Below, one piece after another: positions 6,790 to 13,685 of a DNA stretch of 14,368 nt (positions are counted from its first letter, which is position 1; every line of letters starts with the position of its first letter). Position numbers and translations under genes: made by a program. This DNA comes from CAYYMD01 sp964480425. Lineage in GTDB: Bacteria > Planctomycetota > Phycisphaerae > SM23-33. Under the pieces are notes generated by a model, which was not told the origin of the DNA, did no database searches, and saw only the letters and a program-made list of their open reading frames with translations. The stretch is taken from NCBI GenBank assembly GCA_964480425.1, contig CAYZPY010000058.1, forward strand, positions 1-14,368. The letters are read 5' to 3'.

Positions 6790-6795
6790 TTCACC

Positions 6796-6824
6796 TTTAT
6801 ACACCATCGGCATGAAGGGAACAA
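6796..6824 (-). promoter_or_regulatory. Candidate leu leader promoter
   Basis: On the minus strand TTGTTC (6824-6819) and TATAAA (6801-6796) are 17 bases apart. This is the best sigma-70-like pair before the leader. It would start transcription at about the leader ATG (6789), leaving little room for the AAAGGTGA ribosome site, which overlaps the -10 box. The true start may be further upstream. Confidence 0.35.
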
Positions 6825-6908
6825 GAAGATATTTAAAAATCTTGAGAATTCCGACTTGCGCGACGCCCCTGTTGCGTCGGTCGACTCCAGAGAACATAGA
6901 GGGGTTCC

Positions 6909-6928
6909 GCGAGCCCCTACCGGCTCGC
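6909..6928 (-). terminator. Hairpin downstream of the STN-like gene
   Basis: GCGAGCC (6909-6915) and GGCTCGC (6922-6928) form a perfect 7-bp stem with a 6-base loop, about 50 bases past the stop codon at 6977. No T-run follows, so a terminator role is tentative. The rest of 6830-6976 shows no gene; another small hairpin (CGACGC/GCGTCG) lies at 6861-6879. Confidence 0.35.
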
Positions 6929-6976
6929 CCTGCGTTCGCCTTTGACTCCCGCTACAGTTGCCCGTCGCCTGTCTTT

Positions 6977-8053
6977 TTACCTTCGCCCGAGCGTGTCGTC
7001 CATGAGTTTGAAACCCAGCAGCGACTGCGTGATGATAAGTCGGTTGCCCATGAGTCTTATGGAACCGCGACCCATCGGCTGCCACATGTCCTCGCCGATG
7101 CTGTCCTTTATGGTCTTGACGAGTTTTTCGCCTCTGTCGGCCTTGGTCTCCTTGCCGTCTTCGTCTTCCTGGGCCCCTTCGGTGAATATCGATTCACCCT
7201 GACCGCTCTCGGATGTGTCGGCGGACCTGGTTATCTCCGCCAGATCCATCTGGGGCCCCTTGAAGTTCGGCACGACCGCCAGCAGGTCGGACACGTCATA
7301 CACGCGGGTCTTGAACTTGCTGTTAAGCGTGGTGCCGGTGGATATCTCCACCACGCCCTCGTCGATGATCCAGTAAATCCTGTCGTACCTGGTCCTGCCG
7401 GCGCTGACGTAATCGGTAATCAGAGTCAGTAGCCGTCCGGACGAAACATTCGAGACGTTTATCGTCACGGGCGTCTGTTTGCCTATGCCGACCGCCTCCA
7501 GCGCACGCCAGTTAACGTGGATATTTATGCCGGTCAAATCGCGGACAAAACCGATCACGTCGCGCAGCGGCGTCTTGTCGAACTCGATCTTTTTGGTCTC
7601 GAGAGGTTTTGCGCGGCGCTTTTCATCCGTGCGTGCGGCGGGAGCGCGGGGCGCGTCGCGATGCAGCACCCGCATCTGCGTGGTGAACCTGACGACCTCG
7701 CCGTCGACATACCACGCCAGAGGCCTGCCGCGCGCGGAGACCTGCGCCACCACCAGGTCCAGCAACTGGGTGACGGTCGCCCTGGAGACCCGCATCACCA
7801 CCCTGGTGTCCCTGGTGACGCCCGTGTCTTCTATGGCGGTCCAGTCGGGGGATATCTTCAGCCCGGAGACTTCTTCGATGCGCTCGAAGGTCTTTTCGAG
7901 CGTGGCGCCGACCTTGAATCTCTTTACCTGCCGTTCGAGCGCCTCGGTGGGGTTCGCCGGTTTGTCGGGCTTTTCGACCCCGTCCCGGGCGGAAATTACC
8001 GGCGCAACAAGGGGAATCGCGAAGATGGCGGCTGTTATTATCCGAGTGCTCAT
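6977..8053 (-). CDS. Exported protein with two secretin-N/STN-like modules
   Basis: A 358-residue protein with a Sec-type signal peptide (MSTR, a hydrophobic run to about 20, likely cut near ISA-RD). Two related segments follow. Residues 47-126 contain LEKTFERIEEVSGLKISPDW ending in WYVDGEVVRFTT. Residues 157-245 contain LRDVIGFVRDLTGINIHVNW ending in YWIIDEGVVEIST. Both show the beta-alpha-beta pattern of STN/secretin short domains. After KTRVYDVSDLL (248-258) an acidic linker leads to a C-terminal segment, WQPMGRGSIRLMGNRLIITQ (324-343), of a kind I associate with planctomycete exported proteins. No secretin beta-barrel is present. It may act in the periplasm as part of a secretion or envelope assembly, but no partner gene is nearby. 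GGGAGG lies six bases before the ATG. The transcript could run on into the leu leader region. Confidence 0.7.
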   Translation of the reverse strand: MSTRIITAAIFAIPLVAPVISARDGVEKPDKPANPTEALERQVKRFKVGATLEKTFERIEEVSGLKISPDWTAIEDTGVTRDTRVVMRVSRATVTQLLDLVVAQVSARGRPLAWYVDGEVVRFTTQMRVLHRDAPRAPAARTDEKRRAKPLETKKIEFDKTPLRDVIGFVRDLTGINIHVNWRALEAVGIGKQTPVTINVSNVSSGRLLTLITDYVSAGRTRYDRIYWIIDEGVVEISTGTTLNSKFKTRVYDVSDLLAVVPNFKGPQMDLAEITRSADTSESGQGESIFTEGAQEDEDGKETKADRGEKLVKTIKDSIGEDMWQPMGRGSIRLMGNRLIITQSLLGFKLMDDTLGRR

Positions 8054-8114
8054 ACTGCACCTCCCGCCTTTTGGTATGTCATATATTTATGCGTGCGGCG
8101 AACACATATCGCCT

Positions 8115-8134
8115 CTGTGTCTATTATAACACAG
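8115..8134 (-). promoter_or_regulatory. -10 box inside a dyad upstream of the STN-like gene
   Basis: On the minus strand a consensus TATAAT (8128-8123) is flanked exactly by CTGTGT (8134-8129) and ACACAG (8120-8115), a 6-bp inverted repeat with an 8-base centre. No good -35 is seen 16-18 bases upstream. A repressor-type operator over the -10 box is possible; so is chance. Confidence 0.35.
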
Positions 8135-8158
8135 GCCAACTGTCCGGCGGCATTTTTA

Positions 8159-9154
8159 TTACTTCGCCGACAACCACTTAGCGAGTTGCTCGGCGAAATA
8201 GGTGATAATCAGGTCCGCCCCGGCGCGTTTGATTGCGGTGGTGATTTCCATCGCGGCGGCGCGCTCGTCGAGCCACCCGGCGCCAGCGGCGGCCTTTATC
8301 ATGGCGTACTCGCCGCTGACGTGGTACGCAGCGAGCGGCGCGTCGAACCGCCGGCGGACATCGGCGATGACGTCGAGGTACGCCGCGGCCGGCTTGACCA
8401 TGATTATGTCAGTGCCCTGGGCCAGGTCCGCCTCGACCTCGGCGAGCGCCTGGCGCGGCGCGCGGTAATCCATCTGGTAGGTCCGCCGGTCGCCGAACGA
8501 CGGAGCGCTGTCGGCGGCGTGGCGGAACGGACCGTAGAACGACGAGGCGTACTTTACGGCGTAGGACATTATCGCGGTTCGCTCGAAGCCCCCGGCGTCC
8601 AGCGCGGCGCGGATGGCGGACACCTGCCCGTCCATCATGGCCGAGGGCGCCACCATGTCCGCCCCGGCGCGGGCGTGAGAGACGGCCGTTTTGCCAAGCA
8701 GCTCACAGGTGGCGTCGTTGTCGACGTCCTTCGCCCCGCAGGGCGCTTCGATGAGTCTGCCACAGTGCCCGTGGTCGGTGTATTCGCACAGGCACACGTC
8801 CGTTATCACCAGCACGCCGGGCACGGCGGACTTGATGCCCCCGACCAGCCGCTGGACGGGCGCGCCGTCGTCCCACGCCGCCGAGCCGATTTCATCTTTA
8901 CTTTCAGGGATACCGAACAGCAGCACCGCCGGCACGCCGGCATCGGCGATGCGCCTGATGTATTCGACGGCCGTGTCCACCGAGTACTGGTATTGCTGCG
9001 GCATGGCCCGGATTTCCCGCCGCTCGCCGCTTCCGGGGCGAACGAACACCGGCGCTATCAATTCACGCGCCGACAGACGAATGCCCGCGAGCATCTCGCG
9101 CAGCGTCGCGTTGTGCCTGAGCCGCCGAAGCCGTTTTGTCGGAAATTCGGACAT
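8159..9154 (-). CDS. hemB: Delta-aminolevulinic acid dehydratase (porphobilinogen synthase)
   Basis: A 331-residue cytosolic enzyme that condenses two 5-aminolevulinate molecules to porphobilinogen, the second common step of tetrapyrrole synthesis. The catalytic lysines are Lys201 in YAVKYASSFYGPFR and Lys254 in IMVKPA, both Schiff-base positions of the family. The metal site DVCLCEYTDHGHCG has Cys121, Cys123 and Cys131, the three-cysteine pattern of zinc-dependent enzymes rather than the Mg-type with Asp. APSAMMDGQ (169-177) is also conserved. Length is normal. The ATG at 9154 agrees with the usual N-terminus (RLRRLR then R-E-L-I-A-P-V-F-V); the ribosome site (AAGAGA) is weak. The gene is divergent from the rhomboid gene across 88 bases and 105 bases upstream of the STN-like gene. 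No other hem gene is in the window. Confidence 0.96.
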   Translation of the reverse strand: MSEFPTKRLRRLRHNATLREMLAGIRLSARELIAPVFVRPGSGERREIRAMPQQYQYSVDTAVEYIRRIADAGVPAVLLFGIPESKDEIGSAAWDDGAPVQRLVGGIKSAVPGVLVITDVCLCEYTDHGHCGRLIEAPCGAKDVDNDATCELLGKTAVSHARAGADMVAPSAMMDGQVSAIRAALDAGGFERTAIMSYAVKYASSFYGPFRHAADSAPSFGDRRTYQMDYRAPRQALAEVEADLAQGTDIIMVKPAAAYLDVIADVRRRFDAPLAAYHVSGEYAMIKAAAGAGWLDERAAAMEITTAIKRAGADLIITYFAEQLAKWLSAK

Positions 9155-9168
9155 AGATTACTATTCTC

Positions 9169-9196
9169 TTGCGAAATTATTCGGATAAAATAATAT
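9169..9196 (+). promoter_or_regulatory. Candidate promoter of the rhomboid gene
   Basis: TTGCGA (9169-9174) and TAATAT (9191-9196) are 16 bases apart within the AT-rich 88-base gap between hemB and the rhomboid gene, giving a start near 9203 and a leader of about 40 bases. hemB must be read from the same gap in the other direction, but no convincing minus-strand box pair was found. Confidence 0.35.
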
Positions 9197-9242
9197 CTAA
9201 ATTGTTTCAATTTGGCCAGTAAAGTCAGTTTGGGGAAAATAA

Positions 9243-9920
9243 ATGCTGATACCTCTAAGCGTTGACGTGCCGATGTGGCGGCGGCCGTGGGTGAACTACA
9301 TACTGACCGGGACCGTCATTGCGGTGAGTCTCGCGTGTTTCGCCGACAGTAGTTTATTCATTAAACTGTCGGGGTTGAACATGGCCGCCGGTATGGATCA
9401 TCTTCCCATTCCGGTGCTGACGGTTACGTCAGTCTTCGTGCACGCCGGATTCATTCACCTTATCGGCAATATGATTTTCCTGTGGATATTCGGCAACGCG
9501 GTGAATTACAAATTCGGACAGATATTCTATCTCGCCTTTTTCTTAATCTGCGCAATTTCGGCGGGGATGTTTCACTATGCCTTCGAAACGACGCCCGTGG
9601 TCGGCGCCTCCGGGGCGATCAACGGCGTCATGGGCGCGTTTTTGGTTTTCTTCCCCCGCAACAATATCAGGGTACTGCTGGTTATCTATTTCGTAGGCAA
9701 AAGTTTCTATATTTCCAGCATATGGGTGATACTTATGTGGGTGGGCTGGGACTTTCTGTTTCTCTCGTTGGGAGCGGAAACCGGGATCGCACTATGGTCG
9801 CACGTTGGCGGATTCTCCACCGGATTTTTAATCGCCCTGGCGACGGCGGCTTTCGGATGGATTAAGCCCGACCAGGATGAGCAGACGCTGCTCCAGGTGC
9901 TGTCCGGGAGCGGGCGCTAA
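9243..9920 (+). CDS. Rhomboid family intramembrane serine protease
   Basis: A 225-residue integral membrane protease with about six hydrophobic segments. The catalytic serine is Ser123 in GASGAI and the catalytic histidine is His187 in SHVGGFSTG. The upstream HLIGNM (His72, Asn76), with the conserved HxxxN spacing, supplies the oxyanion and structural residues. All key residues are present, so it should be active on membrane-spanning substrates, which are not identified here. The N-terminus (PLSVDVP, then a W-rich start) and a short charged C-terminal tail (PDQDEQTLLQ) are ordinary for bacterial rhomboids. The ATG at 9243 is preceded by GGGGA at a usable distance. Base composition is somewhat more AT-rich than the neighbours, as expected for membrane proteins. 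Its TAA overlaps the stop codon of the convergent priA. Confidence 0.92.
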   Translation: MLIPLSVDVPMWRRPWVNYILTGTVIAVSLACFADSSLFIKLSGLNMAAGMDHLPIPVLTVTSVFVHAGFIHLIGNMIFLWIFGNAVNYKFGQIFYLAFFLICAISAGMFHYAFETTPVVGASGAINGVMGAFLVFFPRNNIRVLLVIYFVGKSFYISSIWVILMWVGWDFLFLSLGAETGIALWSHVGGFSTGFLIALATAAFGWIKPDQDEQTLLQVLSGSGR

Positions 9921-12187
9921 AGCAGGTTTACCGGGTCCGCGTCGGCAAGTACGTCCGTGGGGACCTCGTGCATGATGGCCTCCATTCGCTCTGCCAGAAG
10001 TTCCTGCACCAGACCCGGTCGGTGCGAGATTATCTGCACGTCGAAGCGGAACTGGTTGCGCATCTTTCTTATGATGGCCGGCTGGGGACCGAATATCGTC
10101 ACCTCCTCCCCGTGCAGCATGCGCCTCACCAAGGCCGAGAGCTTCTGCCCCGCCTGCTGCGCACGGGACTGGTCGCGGTGGCGTACCACCAAGCGGATCA
10201 TCCGCGTTGCCGGGGGGTATCCGGCCTGTCGGCGGTTGTTCAGTTCCCAGTCGGCGAAGGAATCGTAATCGTGATTGACGGCGTACCTGATGGCCGGCTC
10301 GTTGGGGTGCAGCGTCTGGGCGATGACCACCCCGGGCACATCGGCGCGCCCGGCGCGTCCGGCGACCTGCACCACCAACTGGAACGTCCGCTCAGAGGCG
10401 CGGAAGTCGGGGATGGTCATCGAGGTGTCGGCCGAGACCACCCCCACCAGCGAGACGCGCGGAAAATCCAGACCCTTGGCGACCATCTGCGTACCCAGCA
10501 GGATGTCCAGTTTCCCGCCGGCGAAGGCGTTGAATACCCTGTGGAACTGCTTCGGCGAACTCATGGTGTCCGAGTCCATACGAGCGAAGGACGCGTCGGG
10601 GAATTTTCGCGCAAGTTCGGCCTCGATCCGCTGGATGCCCAGCCCGAACAGCAGCAGTTTACCCCCACACGCCGGGCATCGCTGCGGAAGCGAGGCAGTG
10701 TGCCGGCAGTAGTGACACATCGCCAACTGGGTGGCCTGGTGGAAGACCATTGCGCGGGTGCAGTTCTCGCAGCCCATGGTCCACCCGCAATGCGGACACA
10801 TGATGCAGCTAGCGTAACCGCGCCGGTTCATCAGCAATATCACCTGCTCGCGGCGGTCGAGCGCCTCGGCCATGTGATTCGTCAATGTCGCGCCGATGAG
10901 TTCTATCCGTTTGCTCGGCGACTGGTCCTTGCGGAGGTGGACGATCTTGAGTTTGGGCATCGCCAGCCCGCGGACGCGATTCGGAAGGCGCGCCAGTTTG
11001 TACTTTCCGCTACGGACGTTGTGCAGCGACTCCAGTGAGGGCGTGGCCGAGCCCAGCACCACCGGCGCGCCGCAAAGCGAGGCGCGCTTGATGGCCACGT
11101 CGCGGCCGTGGTATCGCGGCGCGGTGTCCTGCTTGTACGACGGCTCGTGCTCCTCGTCCACCACGATAAGCCCCAGGTTCGGCGCCGGGGCAAAAACGGC
11201 GCTTCGCGGTCCTATAATCACCGCGGCGTCGCCGGCGGCGATTCGCTGCCAGTAGAACGCCCGCCTCGAACCGGTCAGCCCGCTGTGCAGCACCGCCACG
11301 CGGGGCAGGCGCCTTATGAGCCGCTGGAGCGTCTGGGTGGCAAGGGCGATTTCCGGCACCAGCAGGATGGCCTGGCGGTCTGCCTCGACCACGCGCCGAA
11401 TGGCGCGGATGTAGACTTCGGTCTTTCCGCTTCCGGTCACCCCGTGCAGCAGCGTCACCGAGAATCCGCCCCCCAGCACGCCGGAAAGCTGCTCCATGAC
11501 GGCCTGCTGGTCGGCGTTGAGTTCGAATCCCGGCGCGCCGTCGCCGTCGGGCGCATCGGTGAGTCGCGGCAACTGCACGCGGCGCGACTCGGTGCGGACC
11601 AGCCCGCGATTAACCAGTCGGCGGACGCTGTCTTTGGCGGCGCCGCTGTGCGAGCAAAGTTCGTTCATCGTCAGCGGCTCGACTCCCTGCTTGCGGGCCT
11701 CGTAGAGTTCGTCCAGCACCCGACGCTGGCGCGAGCCCAGAACGTCGGACCAGTCCCTGTGGTGGCTGTCGAGGTAAACTACCGTTTCGGTTTTGGGTTT
11801 GTGCCGCCCCACGGCCGAGGGAATCATCGCCGCCAGCGTCATGCCCGGCGGCGACAGGTAGTAACGGCTCATCCACTGCCCCAGTTCCCACAGAGTCCGG
11901 TCAAATCTGGATTTTTTGTCGAGCACTTCTGCGACGACCTTCAGACGCCGCCCGCCGCCGCGGCGAAGCGTGTCTGTCACGAAGCCAAGCGCCTTGCGGT
12001 CGCCCCGGCCGAACGGAACGCGAACCCTCTGTCCGAGTTGAGGCGGTGGAAACCGCGCCGGCCAGACGTAGTCGAACGTCCGCCACACGTTCTGCGCCAC
12101 CACCACGCCGACGACGTCACCTTCGACGGCGGCTACCGCCGAGGATTTTTCTTCTTCGTCCTGCGGTTCTTCGAAAAGTTCGCCCAT
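9917..12187 (-). CDS. priA: Primosomal protein N' (replication restart helicase)
   Basis: A 756-residue superfamily 2 helicase that reloads the replisome at stalled or repaired forks. The N-terminal fork-DNA-binding domain (about 24-125) begins VVGVVVAQNVWRTFDY. The helicase core has Walker A GVTGSGKT (249-256), DEEH (344-347) and GSATPS (379-384). Between the helicase lobes sits the zinc region with four CxxC pairs (Cys464/467, 473/476, 491/494, 504/507) plus an extra Cys461. The protein ends in the usual DADPVNLL. Length is close to typical (E. coli about 730). A short acidic extension (residues 2-22) precedes the conserved start; a GTG at codon 21 is an alternative start. The ribosome site for the ATG at 12187 is poor (GGGAG, 12 bases away). 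Its stop overlaps that of the rhomboid gene. Confidence 0.96.
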   Translation of the reverse strand: MGELFEEPQDEEEKSSAVAAVEGDVVGVVVAQNVWRTFDYVWPARFPPPQLGQRVRVPFGRGDRKALGFVTDTLRRGGGRRLKVVAEVLDKKSRFDRTLWELGQWMSRYYLSPPGMTLAAMIPSAVGRHKPKTETVVYLDSHHRDWSDVLGSRQRRVLDELYEARKQGVEPLTMNELCSHSGAAKDSVRRLVNRGLVRTESRRVQLPRLTDAPDGDGAPGFELNADQQAVMEQLSGVLGGGFSVTLLHGVTGSGKTEVYIRAIRRVVEADRQAILLVPEIALATQTLQRLIRRLPRVAVLHSGLTGSRRAFYWQRIAAGDAAVIIGPRSAVFAPAPNLGLIVVDEEHEPSYKQDTAPRYHGRDVAIKRASLCGAPVVLGSATPSLESLHNVRSGKYKLARLPNRVRGLAMPKLKIVHLRKDQSPSKRIELIGATLTNHMAEALDRREQVILLMNRRGYASCIMCPHCGWTMGCENCTRAMVFHQATQLAMCHYCRHTASLPQRCPACGGKLLLFGLGIQRIEAELARKFPDASFARMDSDTMSSPKQFHRVFNAFAGGKLDILLGTQMVAKGLDFPRVSLVGVVSADTSMTIPDFRASERTFQLVVQVAGRAGRADVPGVVIAQTLHPNEPAIRYAVNHDYDSFADWELNNRRQAGYPPATRMIRLVVRHRDQSRAQQAGQKLSALVRRMLHGEEVTIFGPQPAIIRKMRNQFRFDVQIISHRPGLVQELLAERMEAIMHEVPTDVLADADPVNLL

Positions 12188-12273
12188 GACAAAATACTAC
12201 TCCCACAACGGTGGCGAACGCAACCTCGCCGCTACGCGTAGAATTCGATGGAAATCTCAAAGGCTGTCAACCG

Positions 12274-12279
12274 TATAAT
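12274..12279 (+). promoter_or_regulatory. Consensus -10 box before the baeRF-type gene
   Basis: A perfect TATAAT lies 30 bases before the ATG at 12310. No good TTGACA-like hexamer lies 16-18 bases upstream, so the promoter may depend on an activator or another sigma factor. The AAAGGAG ribosome site follows at 12298-12304. Confidence 0.4.
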
Positions 12280-12309
12280 GAATATGGAAACATGCCGAAA
12301 GGAGAACGT

Positions 12310-13482
12310 ATGTTAAGTATCGAAGAACTCACAAGACTCGCCACCTGTCGCATGACGCCCGCGGTGAGCATGTACGTTCCCAGCTCACCGCTTCCCAACG
12401 AATCCGACGCCAACCGGATCCGCCTCAAGAACGTCATCAACGAGGCGCACCGGTGCCTGGTCGGGCGCTACGTGCCCGGCGGACAGGCCGACAACCTGCT
12501 CGCCCCGGCGCGCTCGATGCTCGGGGACAACGGTCACGTCTCCGGCGTGGGCCCGGGGCTGGGACTGTTCGTAGGCCCGGACTTCTTCCAGTCCCACGTC
12601 ATACCCGCCGCCGTACCCCAGCAGGTGCAGGTGGGCGAGTATTTCGACGTCGGACCGCTGGTGCCGCTGGTGACTTCGCTTAGGCACTTTTACGTGATAA
12701 ACGTATCGCTCAAGCAGAACCGCATGCTGCACTGCACGCAGTACGGCGCCGCGCCCGTGCCGCTTGCAGACGCCTACGATTCGCTGGACGACTATCTCAA
12801 GTACGGCATCGACGAAAAGCAGCAGGTCCGACCGATGGCGTCACCGCGCGGACGGCGAAGCGGCGTTGCACACGGGCAGGGAAGTTATGCCGACCGGGCA
12901 GTGCAGACGCGCCAGATTCGCGAGTATCTCCTCAGCGTCGCACGCGCGGTGGAAAAGAACCTTGCCGCCCAGCGGGCCCATCTGGTATTCGCCGGGCTGG
13001 AGGACATCTACGGAATCTTCCGCCAGGTGTGCGGATACCGCAATCTGTGCGACAGATACCTCAAGGGCAACCTCGACGCCGCAAGGGACAATGAACTTAA
13101 GAACAGGGCTTGGGAAATTCTCAGGCCGCGATTCGAGGATGAAATAGACGCGCTGACCCAGAGGTGCCACCAGGCGCTTTCCAGCGGGCTGGCCAGTCGC
13201 GACCCGCACAAGATCATACCCGCTTCCGTCAACGGATACGTGGAGGTTCTGATGGCCGACTTCGACGCGCCCCTGTGGGGGCGATGCGAACTGCCGAACG
13301 GACGGGTCGAAATTCACGACAGACAGAACAACGGCGACGCGAACCTCGTGGACCTGGCCGCGGTGCACACCTACCTCCACGACGGGCGTGTGTACGACAA
13401 GCCGCGCTCGACCAACCAGACCGGCGGGGCGCAACTGATGGCCATCCTCCGCCGCGGATGCCCCGAATCGTTAAAGGCCTGA
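12310..13482 (+). CDS. baeRF-family protein (bacterial archaeo-eukaryotic release factor-like)
   Basis: A 390-residue cytoplasmic protein resembling the bacterial homologues of archaeo-eukaryotic release factor (eRF1-like) domains, nearest to the family-3/7 type. The recognised pattern is an early VSMYVPSS, then NRIRLKNVINEAHRCL (about 38-53), GLGLFVGPDFF, a middle LRHFYVINVSLKQNRMLHC with YGAAPVPL, and a later LVFAGLEDIYGIFRQ. These match the order of conserved blocks in that family. No GGQ peptide-release tripeptide is seen, so it is unlikely to hydrolyse peptidyl-tRNA as eRF1 does. A ribosome-associated role such as rescue or hibernation is only inference. The ATG at 12310 is chosen over one at 12211 because AAAGGAG lies five bases upstream and homology begins at LSIEELTRL. 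It is divergent from priA and convergent with nadA. Confidence 0.72.
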   Translation: MLSIEELTRLATCRMTPAVSMYVPSSPLPNESDANRIRLKNVINEAHRCLVGRYVPGGQADNLLAPARSMLGDNGHVSGVGPGLGLFVGPDFFQSHVIPAAVPQQVQVGEYFDVGPLVPLVTSLRHFYVINVSLKQNRMLHCTQYGAAPVPLADAYDSLDDYLKYGIDEKQQVRPMASPRGRRSGVAHGQGSYADRAVQTRQIREYLLSVARAVEKNLAAQRAHLVFAGLEDIYGIFRQVCGYRNLCDRYLKGNLDAARDNELKNRAWEILRPRFEDEIDALTQRCHQALSSGLASRDPHKIIPASVNGYVEVLMADFDAPLWGRCELPNGRVEIHDRQNNGDANLVDLAAVHTYLHDGRVYDKPRSTNQTGGAQLMAILRRGCPESLKA

Positions 13483-13515
13483 GGAAAAAACGCCGGCATA
13501 AAAGCCCCAAACCTG

Positions 13516-13603
13516 CCCGCCGGTCTTTTGGCGGGTGTTAATGCGGGGATAATTGGTGGATATCGGTGTTCATATCCCCCGCTTTACGGTATTACAGCGG
13601 GGG
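13516..13603 (+). terminator. Hairpin cluster downstream of the baeRF-type gene
   Basis: The first hairpin pairs CCCGCC (13516-13521) with GGCGGG (13530-13535) around GGTCTTTT. The second pairs CCCCCGCT (13576-13583) with AGCGGGGG (13596-13603) around a 12-base loop. A third arm, GCGGGGATA (13543-13551), can pair with TATCCCCCGC (13573-13582) with one bulge and competes with the second hairpin. None has a T-run. They probably mark the 3' end of the plus-strand transcript in this convergent gap of about 200 bases, which holds no gene. Confidence 0.45.
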
Positions 13604-13615
13604 CTTACCATTCGT

Positions 13616-13674
13616 CGCGGTGGCGTTCCGGCGCCACCGCGTTAACAAGTCGGCTGCGTGGGAACGCAGCCGAC
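13616..13674 (-). repeat. Palindromic two-hairpin repeat, copy 3; likely nadA terminator
   Basis: Two perfect 10-bp hairpins lie side by side. CGCGGTGGCG (13616-13625) pairs with CGCCACCGCG (13632-13641). GTCGGCTGCG (13649-13658) pairs with CGCAGCCGAC (13665-13674). They are joined by TTAACAA. Read from opposite strands each hairpin has the form G-rich arm, GCGTTCC, closing arm, so the element is head to head like copy 2. The second hairpin begins 12 bases after the nadA stop codon and on the minus strand is followed by TTGTTAAC, a weak T-tract. Confidence 0.72.
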
Positions 13675-13685
13675 CGGTTTATCCG

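Noticed and set aside
5391..6815. Long plus-strand open frame (474 codons) opposite leuA
   Set aside because: It mirrors the codon structure of leuA on the other strand, shows no recognisable domain, and crosses the attenuator; such frames are common in GC-rich DNA.
6642..6830. T-box riboswitch upstream of leuA
   Set aside because: A leader peptide with Leu codons explains the region, and no T-box consensus (TGGNACCGCG-like) is present.
6861..6879. CGACGC/GCGTCG hairpin as terminator of the STN-like gene
   Set aside because: No T-run adjoins it on either strand (the nearest is about 20 bases away) and it sits far from the stop codon.
7517..9193. Long plus-strand open frame spanning the STN-like gene and hemB
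   Set aside because: It runs antisense across two real genes and their gap, has low-complexity Arg/Gly/Val-rich translation and no family motif.
9968..12241. Two long plus-strand frames opposite priA (9968-11038 and 11108-12241)
   Set aside because: Shadows of priA; His/Arg-rich translation with no domain, while priA motifs are complete on the minus strand.
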